DNA from: an uncultured Collinsella sp. | GTDB taxonomy: Bacteria; Actinomycetota; Coriobacteriia; Coriobacteriales; Coriobacteriaceae | Assembly: GCA_900757465.1 (NCBI GenBank) | Contig: CAAENY010000020.1 | Location: forward strand, 1-11,559 | Length of the DNA stretch: 11,559 nt | Direction of reading: 5' to 3' | In this document: in pieces, positions 1 through 7,212 of the stretch | Position numbering within the stretch: position 1 is the stretch's first letter | Layout: each line of letters opens with the position of its first letter | Program-made: the position numbers and the translations under genes | Notes under the pieces: model-generated | The model's database searches: none | Told to the model about the DNA's origin: nothing | What the model saw: the letters and a program-made list of their open reading frames with translations, nothing else

Positions 1-1
1 C

Positions 2-568
2 TGGAGCGACGTGTGCGTCACCAGCTCCAATGCCGTCAAGATCGTGTCCGAGCTGCCGCAGCAGCATATCCTGTTCATTCCCGACCAAAACCTGGGCCGC
101 TTCGTAGCCGAGCAGGTGCCGCAAAAGCACATCATCCTCAACAACGGCTACTGCCCGCGCCATCACATTATCACCGTCGAGCAGATCGTCGACGCGACGG
201 AGGCCCACCCCGACGCGCTCGTGCTGGCGCATCCTGAGTGCAAGGCCGACGTCCTGGCCGAGGCCGACTACATCGGCTCCACCGCCGGCATCATCAAGTA
301 CGCCGAGGAGTCCGACGCGAGCGAGTTCATTATCGTGACGGTCCGCGGCGTGCTCTACGAGCTCGAGCGCCGCTGCCAGGGCACCGGCAAGAAGTTCTAC
401 TTCCCCGCGGTGCAGCCCACCTGCGTCAACATGGATCTCATCACGCTCGAAAAGCTCGTGCGCTGCCTGGAGACGGGCGAGGGCGAGGTGCAGATCGGTG
501 TGTCGGACGAGGCTGCCGACCAGGCAAAACTTACGCTCGACCGTATGCTCGAGTACGCAGCGCGCTAG
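2..568 (+). CDS. nadA: Quinolinate synthase NadA, 5'-truncated by the window
   Basis: Quinolinate synthase condenses iminoaspartate (from NadB) with dihydroxyacetone phosphate to give quinolinate, using an oxygen-sensitive [4Fe-4S] cluster. The frame is open from the first complete codon at base 2 to TAG at 566-568, so the gene begins upstream; by comparison with roughly 300-residue homologues about the first third is missing. Visible family motifs in order: DVCVTSSNAVKIV at the left edge, with the Cys that is probably the first cluster ligand; PDQNLGRFVAEQ; HPEC, the second ligand region; GSTAGIIKYAEES; and PTCVNMDLITLEKL, which corresponds to the usual C-P-N-M region holding the third ligand. 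A minor oddity is TVRG where many homologues have a T-E-x-G sequence. The following nadB, nadC and niaR genes make the assignment firm. The promoter lies outside the window. Confidence 0.97.
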   Translation, partial: WSDVCVTSSNAVKIVSELPQQHILFIPDQNLGRFVAEQVPQKHIILNNGYCPRHHIITVEQIVDATEAHPDALVLAHPECKADVLAEADYIGSTAGIIKYAEESDASEFIIVTVRGVLYELERRCQGTGKKFYFPAVQPTCVNMDLITLEKLVRCLETGEGEVQIGVSDEAADQAKLTLDRMLEYAAR

Positions 569-571
569 AAC

Positions 572-606
572 AATGTGACATGAGGGGCAGTCCCTTATGC
601 CACATT
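572..606. repeat. Hairpin between nadA and nadB (intergenic palindromic element)
   Basis: The arms at 572-586 and 592-606 pair in 13 Watson-Crick pairs plus one G-T wobble out of 15, with a single A-C mismatch and a five-base loop (GCAGT). It fills most of the 56-base gap between nadA and nadB and ends just before the nadB ribosome-binding site. No T-run follows, so it is not a standard intrinsic terminator. Its central word GGGGCAGTCCCTTA resembles the 13-base loop of the hairpins at 8.7-8.9 kb. It may be a member of a dispersed REP-like family. In the mRNA it could act as a stability or processing element that sets NadA apart from NadB and NadC. Confidence 0.75.
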
Positions 607-624
607 ACAAGGGAGAGGATTCCT

Positions 625-2001
625 GTGAAAACCAAACAATACCCCGACATGGAGTGCGACGTCGTTATTGCCGGCTGCGGCGTGGCGGGCCTGTACGCAG
701 CTCTCAACCTGCCGACGAGCACGCGCGTGATCATGCTCTCCAAGGGCTCGGTCGATGAGTGCGATTCGATGCTCGCGCAGGGCGGCATTTGCGTGCTGTC
801 CGAAGGCTCGGACTACGATGCCTTCTTTGAGGACACCATGCACGCCGGTCATTACGAGAACCGCCGCGAGAGCGTCGACATCATGATCCGCTCGAGCCGC
901 TCGGTCATCAACGACCTGCTGGCCATGGGCGTGGATTTTGAGCGCAAGGCCGACGGCAGCCTCAACTTTACCCGCGAGGGCGCGCACAGCCGTCCGCGCA
1001 TCGCCTTCCATGCCGATATTACCGGCAAGGAGATCACGACCAAGCTGCTCCAGGCCGTTCGCAAGCTGGATAACGTGCAGATTTTGGAGCACGTGGCCAT
1101 GACCGACATCCTAACGGGCGAGCGTGACGGTGCCACGGTGTGCACCGGCGTCGTCGCCGTTCCCGTGGACGAGAACAACTCGGTTCGTCCCGCCGACGAG
1201 CTGGTAAATACCGCCGAGGGCGCGCATGCCGGCGAGCCGTTTAAGATCCATGCCCGCCACACGCTGTGGGCAACGGGCGGCATCGGCGGCGTATACGACC
1301 ATTCGACCAACTACCCGCAGCTCACGGGCGATGCCTGCTACATCGCTCAGGAGCATGGCATTAAGATGGAGCATCTGGACTACGTGCAGATTCACCCCAC
1401 GGGACTGTTCTCGCCGCAGCCGGGTCGCACCTTCCTGATCAGCGAGAGTTGCCGCGGCGAGGGCGCGATTTTGCTCAACGCCGCCGGCGAGCGCTTTACC
1501 GATGAGCTTCAGCCGCGCGATGTGGTCGCCGCCGCCATCCGCGAGCAGATGAAGCAGGACGGTGCCGAGCACGAGTGGCTGAGTTTTGCCCCCGTCGAGC
1601 GCGATGTGGTGACCGGGCACTTTGCCAACATTCGCGCGCGCTGCCTGGAGGACGGTCGCGACATCTTGGACGAGCCCATTCCCGTTACGCCCACGCAGCA
1701 CTACTTTATGGGCGGCGTATGGGTCGATAAGGACGGCCGCACTTCGATGCCAGAGCTCTACGCCGCGGGCGAGACGGCTTGCAATGGCGTTCACGGCAAG
1801 AATCGCCTTGCATCAAACAGCCTGCTCGAGGCGCTGGTCTGGGGTCGTCGCGCCGCGTGGTGCATGCGTACCGGCGAGTCGCTGGCCGTGGAGCAGGCGG
1901 GCGATCCCGCGCTCGATGGCCGTCATCGCGCTCTGAGCGCCGACACCCTGGCAATCGATGATTTGGCCCGTGCTGCCGGCACGCAGGCCGTGGAGGAGTA
2001 G
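625..2001 (+). CDS. nadB: L-aspartate oxidase NadB (short form, no C-terminal helical domain)
   Basis: FAD-dependent L-aspartate oxidase, first step of de novo NAD synthesis; it yields iminoaspartate for NadA. In anaerobes fumarate is the likely electron acceptor. The GTG at 625 is chosen because GGGAGAG at 611-617 lies seven bases upstream and the product starts just before the FAD-binding strand. The 458-residue protein shows GCGVAG (17-22, dinucleotide fold), LAQGGI (50-55), HADITGKE with His129, YVQIHPTG (His257), ESCRGEG (Arg277), HYFMGGV (His359) and NRLASNSLLEAL (Arg394); these match the substrate-binding and catalytic regions of characterised aspartate oxidases and fumarate reductase flavoproteins. 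It ends about 65 residues after the Arg394 motif, so most of the C-terminal three-helix domain of the 540-residue E. coli enzyme is absent. NadC starts three bases after the stop. Confidence 0.97.
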   Translation: MKTKQYPDMECDVVIAGCGVAGLYAALNLPTSTRVIMLSKGSVDECDSMLAQGGICVLSEGSDYDAFFEDTMHAGHYENRRESVDIMIRSSRSVINDLLAMGVDFERKADGSLNFTREGAHSRPRIAFHADITGKEITTKLLQAVRKLDNVQILEHVAMTDILTGERDGATVCTGVVAVPVDENNSVRPADELVNTAEGAHAGEPFKIHARHTLWATGGIGGVYDHSTNYPQLTGDACYIAQEHGIKMEHLDYVQIHPTGLFSPQPGRTFLISESCRGEGAILLNAAGERFTDELQPRDVVAAAIREQMKQDGAEHEWLSFAPVERDVVTGHFANIRARCLEDGRDILDEPIPVTPTQHYFMGGVWVDKDGRTSMPELYAAGETACNGVHGKNRLASNSLLEALVWGRRAAWCMRTGESLAVEQAGDPALDGRHRALSADTLAIDDLARAAGTQAVEE

Positions 2002-2004
2002 ACC

Positions 2005-2865
2005 ATGAATCCCATTACCATGAAGCTCGTCGCCGATGATCTGATTCTGCAGGCCCTGCGCGAGGACATCACGTTCGAGGACGTGAGCACGGCGAGCGTG
2101 TGTCCCACGGCGCGCCCCGCCACGGTGGAGCTTATCGCCAAGGCCGACGGCATCATCGCCGGCTTGGATGTGTTTGCCCGCACCTTTGAGTTGCTGGATC
2201 CGCAGAGCTCGGTGCTGCTCGACGTTGCCGATGGCGACGAGGTGCACGCCGGCGACCATGTGGGTCAGGTGCGCGGCGACGCGCGCGTGCTGCTTTCGGG
2301 CGAGCGTGTGGCGCTCAACTACCTGCAGCGCATGAGCGGCATCGCTACCTATACGCACCAGATGGCTGCAGCGCTCGAGGGCACCAAGACTGTGCTCGTC
2401 GACACGCGCAAGACCACGCCGGGTATGCGCGTGTTTGAGAAGGCGGCGGTCGAGATCGGCGGCGGCAGCAACCACCGCTACAACCTGTCGACGGCCGTCA
2501 TGCTCAAGGACAACCACATCGATGCCGCCGGTGGCGTGGCGCGCGCGATCGAGATGGCGCGCGCCCATGCGTCGTTTACCACGACGGTCGAGATTGAGTG
2601 CGAGAACCTGGACATGGTGCGCGAGGCTGTGGAGGCCGGCGCCGACATCATCATGTTCGACAACATGACCCACGACGATATGGCTGCCGCGATTGAGCTT
2701 ATCGCCGGCCGCGCCAAGACCGAGTGCTCGGGCAACGTGGACGCCAGCAATATCCGCGCGCTCGCCGACCTGGGCGTTGACTTTATTAGCTCGGGGGCGC
2801 TGACTCACTCTGCGCCGATTCTCGACCTCTCGCTCAAGCACCTGCGTCTGTTGGACGGTAAATAA
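2005..2865 (+). CDS. nadC: Nicotinate-nucleotide pyrophosphorylase (carboxylating) NadC
   Basis: Quinolinate phosphoribosyltransferase: quinolinate plus PRPP gives nicotinate mononucleotide, CO2 and pyrophosphate, the entry to the shared NAD pathway. The start ATG is three bases after the nadB stop, and its ribosome-binding site (GGAGGAG, 1991-1997) lies inside the nadB end, so translation is probably coupled. The 286-residue length is typical. Motifs: RVALNYLQRMSGIAT in the N-terminal sandwich/barrel junction; TRKTTPG (134-140) in the PRPP/quinolinate pocket; EIGGGSNHRYNLS; MLKDNHI with the conserved Lys168; EIECENLDMVREAVEAGADIIMFDNM; and ECSGNVDASNIRALADLGVDFISSGALTHS, the phosphate-binding C-terminal part. 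No oddities were seen. The stop TAA overlaps the niaR start codon by one base. Confidence 0.97.
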   Translation: MNPITMKLVADDLILQALREDITFEDVSTASVCPTARPATVELIAKADGIIAGLDVFARTFELLDPQSSVLLDVADGDEVHAGDHVGQVRGDARVLLSGERVALNYLQRMSGIATYTHQMAAALEGTKTVLVDTRKTTPGMRVFEKAAVEIGGGSNHRYNLSTAVMLKDNHIDAAGGVARAIEMARAHASFTTTVEIECENLDMVREAVEAGADIIMFDNMTHDDMAAAIELIAGRAKTECSGNVDASNIRALADLGVDFISSGALTHSAPILDLSLKHLRLLDGK

Positions 2866-3410
2866 TGGACGCCCGCGAGCGTCGCCGTGCCATCATGGCC
2901 GTGCTCGAGGGAGCCAAGGGACCCGTTTCGGGCAGCGCACTTGCCCGCGAGGTGGGTGTGAGCCGCCAGATTGTCGTGCAAGACATCGCTCTGCTGCGCG
3001 CCGACGGGCACGATATCGTGGCGACCAACCGTGGTTATGTGCTGCAGGAGGCCCCCAGCAGCCCCGCTGTGCCCACGCGCTTGGTCAAGGTTCGCCACAG
3101 CGTGGAGCAGGCGGGCGATGAGCTCACGAGTATCGTCGACGCCGGCGGCTCCGTGCTCAATGTGATCGTCAATCACCGCGTATACGGTAAGATCACGGCT
3201 GATCTGGACATCCGCAATCGCCGCGATGTCGAGCGCTATCTGCGCGATATCGAGAGCGGCAAGAGCTTTCCGCTGCTAACGGTGACCAGCGGCTACCACT
3301 TCCATCGCATCGCCGCGGAGGATGAGCAAACCCTCGACGAGATCGAGGCCATGCTCAAAGAGAAAGGCTACCTAGCCGATTTAATGCCCTACGAGGATGA
3401 TTTGTCCTAG
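2865..3410 (+). CDS. niaR: NiaR-type niacin-responsive transcriptional repressor (HTH + 3H domain)
   Basis: A 181-residue regulator with an N-terminal winged helix-turn-helix (about 5-60, including SALAREVGVSRQIVVQDIALLRADG) and a C-terminal 3H domain (about 73-175). The three histidine motifs that name the domain are visible: VRHSVEQ, NHRVYGKI and GYHFHRI. Characterised family members (YrxA of Bacillus subtilis, TM1602 of Thermotoga) bind nicotinic acid through a metal held by these histidines and repress NAD synthesis or niacin uptake genes. The ATG overlaps the nadC TAA (TAATG), which implies translational coupling and makes this the last gene of the nadABC operon. It therefore probably represses its own operon when niacin is present. 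The operator is expected upstream of nadA, outside the window. A strong terminator follows at 3446. Confidence 0.93.
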   Translation: MDARERRRAIMAVLEGAKGPVSGSALAREVGVSRQIVVQDIALLRADGHDIVATNRGYVLQEAPSSPAVPTRLVKVRHSVEQAGDELTSIVDAGGSVLNVIVNHRVYGKITADLDIRNRRDVERYLRDIESGKSFPLLTVTSGYHFHRIAAEDEQTLDEIEAMLKEKGYLADLMPYEDDLS

Positions 3411-3412
3411 CC

Positions 3413-3425
3413 CGACACCGTCCCC
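3413..3425 (-). repeat. Solitary GGGGACGGTGTCG word after niaR
   Basis: On the minus strand this 13-mer, preceded by GCTAATT, resembles the GGGGACGTWCTTR loop word of the hairpins at 8695 and 8876, but no matching stem surrounds it. It may be a degenerate or half copy of the same palindromic element. The link rests only on the shared GGGGACG core and is weak. Confidence 0.25.
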
Positions 3426-3445
3426 AATTAGCTGCCCACATATGC

Positions 3446-3484
3446 AAAAGGAGGCCTCCGCGGCGATGCGGAGGCCTCCTTTTT
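3446..3484. terminator. Strong bidirectional intrinsic terminator (niaR / ferredoxin)
   Basis: A perfect 16-base-pair stem has arms 3446-3461 and 3468-3483 and a six-base loop (GGCGAT). The GC-rich core GGAGGCCTCCGC is flanked by A's on the left and five T's (3480-3484) on the right, so it works as an intrinsic terminator in both directions. It lies 36 bases after the niaR stop and 40 bases past the stop of the convergent ferredoxin gene, and so ends both transcripts. Confidence 0.93.
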
Positions 3485-3523
3485 GTGCACGGTGTACTTG
3501 TGAGTGTGCAAGTGGGGGAGTTG

Positions 3524-3709
3524 TTACTCCTCGACGATCTCGGTGATCGCGCCGGCGGGGCAAGCGTCCTGGCAAGCGCCACAGGCGACGCAGGAGTCCT
3601 CGTCAGCGACGGTAGCGATGTCCTGGAGCTCCAGAACGCCAGCGGGGCAGGAGTCGACGCAAACGCCACAAGCGATGCACTCGTCGGCATCAATTACGGG
3701 ATGAGCCAT
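3524..3709 (-). CDS. Small 2[4Fe-4S] ferredoxin
   Basis: A 61-residue bacterial-type ferredoxin, a soluble low-potential electron carrier in anaerobic metabolism. Two CxxCxxCxxxCP motifs are complete: Cys11, 14, 17, 21 with Pro22 and Cys40, 43, 46, 50 with Pro51, enough to bind two [4Fe-4S] clusters in the pseudo-twofold ferredoxin fold. The ATG at 3709 is preferred to an in-frame ATG at 3775: the shorter form has a good ribosome-binding site (GAGAGGAA, seven bases upstream) and starts like known ferredoxins, just before the first cluster motif (MAHPVIDADEC). The acidic C-terminus (ITEIVEE) is typical. It is transcribed alone, convergent with niaR and divergent from dnaK. Its redox partner cannot be told from this context. 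Confidence 0.95.
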   Translation of the reverse strand: MAHPVIDADECIACGVCVDSCPAGVLELQDIATVADEDSCVACGACQDACPAGAITEIVEE

Positions 3710-3770
3710 GGTAGTTTCCTCTCTGTTGACCGACGCTACAGGCGATGCGCGCCGGTTTGATTCGGGCAAA

Positions 3771-3798
3771 AACATACCACGGGAGCGACCGTTTGCAA
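3771..3798 (-). promoter_or_regulatory. Candidate promoter of the ferredoxin gene
   Basis: Read on the minus strand, TTGCAA (3798-3793) and TATGTT (3776-3771) are separated by 16 bases. Each matches four of six positions of the vegetative sigma-factor consensus. They lie about 60 bases upstream of the ATG. The match is plausible but not proven, as the consensus used by this organism is unknown. Confidence 0.4.
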
Positions 3799-3850
3799 TA
3801 CCCTCTGGCCGGCATCTTCATACCGTTCGCCGAGTATGCCAAGGTTTACT

Positions 3851-3884
3851 AAAAAATGCGCAGGTGGGGCCGTTGAGCTGCGCA
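3851..3884 (-). terminator. Minus-strand terminator-like hairpin in the ferredoxin-dnaK gap
   Basis: The arms TGCGCAG (3857-3863) and CTGCGCA (3878-3884) form a perfect seven-base-pair stem with a 14-base loop. On the minus strand the stem is followed at once by six T's (3856-3851), giving the layout of an intrinsic terminator. No protein gene lies upstream of it on that strand within the gap. It could insulate the ferredoxin promoter from leftward transcription, or end an unannotated minus-strand RNA. Confidence 0.5.
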
Positions 3885-4205
3885 AATGTTAGCTAAAGGT
3901 GACTTGAAATATTGAGCTATTGAGCGCGTCTGCGGAAAGGGCATCCCGTTATTTGGCCGAAAACCGGGTCGCAGTTTCCGGTTGAGCCCGCTAGCGGAAA
4001 CTGCGACCCGGTATCAGCTCTCAAAACGGGATACGGTTTCCGGTTGAGCCTTCAGACGGAAACCGCGGCCCGGAATCCACGCTCAAACCGGGACGAGCTT
4101 TCCGCAAGGCGGCCCCAGGCACCCTCGGACCCAAGCCTCAGCCATCTCTACATAGATCTCGATAGATTTGCCGAGAACTCAATCAGCGCATCTACCTGCG
4201 CATTT
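3854..4205. repeat. 12-base inverted repeats bracketing the hairpin-array region
   Basis: AAATGCGCAGGT at 3854-3865 is repeated as its exact reverse complement ACCTGCGCATTT at 4194-4205. The pair encloses a 352-base non-coding segment that holds the whole 62-base array. This could mark the ends of a small non-autonomous mobile element, but no clear target-site duplication is visible and one copy also forms part of the minus-strand terminator-like hairpin. The segment from 4105 to 4193 holds nothing else that I can identify. Confidence 0.3.
3919..4104. repeat. Tandem array of 62-base palindromic units
   Basis: Left arms start at 3965, 4027 and 4089 and right arms at 3933, 3995 and 4057, so both recur with an exact 62-base period. 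A unit is: left arm CGGG-N6-TTTCCG, a 14-base loop starting GTTGAGCC, right arm CGGAAA-N6-CCCG, and a 16-base spacer ending in a CAAA or GAAAA stretch. Unit 3965-4026 has a perfect hairpin (18 pairs when flanking bases are counted, 3963-3980 with 3995-4012). Unit 4027-4088 pairs in 13 of 16 positions. The first unit retains only its loop and right arm (3919-3948), and the last only its left arm (4089-4104). The N6 segment differs between units. In the first full unit it is changed on both arms so that pairing is kept. It encodes no convincing protein. Confidence 0.85.
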
Positions 4206-4230
4206 AAGAACCTAAACTCTCAGCAATAAG

Positions 4231-4265
4231 AAATCTTATATGAATTGACTTAGATTTTGTATATT
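4231..4265 (+). promoter_or_regulatory. Candidate dnaK promoter/operator region
   Basis: An inverted repeat AAATCTTA-N11-TTAGATTT (4231-4238 and 4250-4257, seven of eight positions matching) spans a -35-like TTGACT (4245-4250). A -10-like TATATT lies at 4260-4265. The two promoter-like boxes are too close to be used together, so the exact promoter is uncertain. The region is strikingly AT-rich against its surroundings and is the only promoter-like stretch before dnaK. The dyad could be an operator. It does not match the HspR box (CTTGAGT-N7-ACTCAAG) known from Streptomyces and mycobacteria. Confidence 0.35.
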
Positions 4266-4309
4266 CCGGCCCATAAGGGGATACACTACATCCTGAAAGA
4301 CAAGCCGAA

Positions 4310-4339
4310 GCACCGCTCGGCAGACCGCCGAGTTGGTGC
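4310..4339 (+). promoter_or_regulatory. Hairpin in the dnaK 5' leader
   Basis: GCACC-G-CTCGGC (4310-4321) pairs with GCCGAG-TT-GGTGC (4327-4339): two blocks of six and five pairs joined by a small asymmetric internal loop, with a five-base apical loop (AGACC). It lies about 28 bases before the dnaK start and leaves the ribosome-binding site (GAGAGGGAA, about 4352-4360) free. It could affect mRNA stability or temperature-dependent expression; neither role is shown by the sequence. Confidence 0.5.
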
Positions 4340-4366
4340 AAACGCACAAGAGAGAGGGAATTTCTA

Positions 4367-6259
<1,893 letters not shown>

Positions 6260-6261
6260 TC

Positions 6262-7104
6262 ATGTCCGCCCGTAAAGCTCGCACGGAGGCGGCTGCCGCT
6301 GGCGCCGCCCCCGTTGACTCTGAGGAGAAGGACGTGAAGATTCCCGTAGAGGCCGTCGACGATACCGAGGCCAACGAGGCCCCGGCCGCCGAGGCTGCCG
6401 AGAACCAGGTAGAGGATTCCAACCAGGAGGCGACGATGACCGAGGACGAGATGGTGGAAGCCGCTATCCGCGCCGGTGAGGAAGCCGCCGACAACGACTT
6501 TAAGCTCAAGTTCGAGCAGGCCCAAAAGGAGCTCGCCGACGTGCGTAGCGAGCTCGATGCTGCGGCAGAGGCCCAGAAGGCCGCCGAGGACAAGGCAAAG
6601 GACGCCACGGAGCGTACCGCCCGTCTGCAGGCCGACTGGGAGAACTTCCGTCGCCGCACCGCCAATGAGCGTATCGCCGAGCGCGAGCGCGCGACCGAGA
6701 AGCTCGTCACTGCGCTGCTGCCGGTGGTCGACGATATCGAGCGTGCGATCGACCATGCCCGCAGCCAGGAGCTTGCCGACGACTTTAAGCAGTTCGTCGA
6801 TGGCGTTGACGCGGTACATGCCAAGCTGCTCGATGTGTTTGCGCACGAGGGCGTTGAGCCCATCGACCCCAAGGGCGAGGCGTTCGATCCGCTCGAGCAC
6901 CAGGCTGTGGGCCGCGTCGAGGACGCATCGCAGTACGACGAGACCGTCAACGATGTGTACCAGAAGGGCTACCGCATGGCGGATCGTATTCTGCGTTCCG
7001 CGATGGTGACGGTGACCTACGGCGGCGAGAAGCGCCCCGCACCGGAGCCCGAAGCGGCGCCCGAGGATGCTGCGGCCGATACGGCCGAGAGCACCGAGGA
7101 GTAA
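6262..7104 (+). CDS. grpE: Nucleotide exchange factor GrpE
   Basis: GrpE dimers release ADP from DnaK and act as a thermosensor of the chaperone cycle. The first ATG (6262) is two bases after the dnaK stop and gives 280 residues. Layout: an Ala/Glu-rich, probably disordered N-terminal tail (1 to about 70), a long helix/coiled coil (about 75-125), the core with LQADWENFRRRTANE, LLPVVDDIERAI and PKGEAFDPLEHQAVG, and a beta-wing with VYQKGYRMADRILRSAMVTV. An acidic tail of about 25 residues ends in EEE-like sequence (STEE). An in-frame ATG at 6436 (Met59) has a much better ribosome-binding site and would give 222 residues, nearer the usual GrpE length; both starts keep the functional core. The start is therefore uncertain, while the identity is secure. 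A hairpin terminator follows at once. Confidence 0.97.
   Translation: MSARKARTEAAAAGAAPVDSEEKDVKIPVEAVDDTEANEAPAAEAAENQVEDSNQEATMTEDEMVEAAIRAGEEAADNDFKLKFEQAQKELADVRSELDAAAEAQKAAEDKAKDATERTARLQADWENFRRRTANERIAERERATEKLVTALLPVVDDIERAIDHARSQELADDFKQFVDGVDAVHAKLLDVFAHEGVEPIDPKGEAFDPLEHQAVGRVEDASQYDETVNDVYQKGYRMADRILRSAMVTVTYGGEKRPAPEPEAAPEDAAADTAESTEE
6425..6438 (+). promoter_or_regulatory. Internal ribosome-binding site and alternative start in grpE
   Basis: A perfect AGGAGG (6425-6430) is spaced five bases from an in-frame ATG (6436-6438) within the disordered N-terminal part of grpE. Initiation here would give MTEDEMVEAA and a 222-residue protein. The upstream start at 6262 has only a weak GAGGA within the end of dnaK and relies on coupling. 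Either or both may be used. Confidence 0.45.
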
Positions 7105-7110
7105 TTGAGG

Positions 7111-7142
7111 AGGGCCCCGGGGCAACACCCGGGGCCCTTTCT
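7111..7142 (+). terminator. Hairpin/weak terminator between grpE and dnaJ
   Basis: A perfect 11-base-pair GC-rich stem (AGGGCCCCGGG, 7111-7121, with 7128-7138) has a six-base loop (GCAACA) and only a short T-run (TTTCT). It sits six bases after the grpE stop. It may partly end transcription after dnaK-grpE, or protect the 3' end of a processed dnaK-grpE mRNA, so that DnaJ and HspR are made at lower levels. Confidence 0.6.
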
Positions 7143-7168
7143 GGCCTAGTGCCATATGACAGCATGAG

Positions 7169-7190
7169 CCGCCGTCCGCAGGGGCGGCGG
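7169..7190 (+). promoter_or_regulatory. Hairpin in the dnaJ leader
   Basis: CCGCCGTCC (7169-7177) pairs with GGGCGGCGG (7182-7190) in nine pairs, one of them a G-T wobble, around a four-base loop. It ends eight bases before the dnaJ ribosome-binding site (AGGAGAGGAG, 7198-7207). It may belong to a dnaJ-hspR leader or protect a 5' end formed after processing. No convincing promoter was found in the 108-base grpE-dnaJ gap. Confidence 0.4.
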
Positions 7191-7212
7191 ATGTAACAGG
7201 AGAGGAGCTACG

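Noticed and set aside
572..606. NiaR operator between nadA and nadB
   Set aside because: The site is inside the operon, has no match I can name to a NiaR motif, and its centre is explained by similarity to the palindromic elements at 8.7-8.9 kb.
238..624. Extension of nadB upstream to an in-frame ATG at 238
   Set aside because: It would overlap most of nadA and adds Arg-rich sequence unlike any flavoprotein; GTG at 625 has a good ribosome-binding site and a family-typical start.
3710..3775. Longer ferredoxin starting at 3775
   Set aside because: The extra 22 residues are not ferredoxin-like, and the inner ATG at 3709 has a clear ribosome-binding site; the candidate -10 element also falls within the extension.
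3902..3925. ACTTGAA and two ATTGAGC direct repeats as an HspR (HAIR) box
   Set aside because: The half-sites are direct, not inverted, and lack ACTCAAG; the second ATTGAGC is explained as the loop of the truncated first array unit. The region is also over 300 bases from the likely dnaK promoter.
3919..4104. CRISPR array
   Set aside because: There are fewer than three complete units, the units are palindromic and vary within the stems, there are no identical repeats with unique spacers, and no cas genes are nearby.
4044..4229. 61-codon open frame over the array
   Set aside because: It runs through the hairpin repeats, has no ribosome-binding site and no recognisable features.
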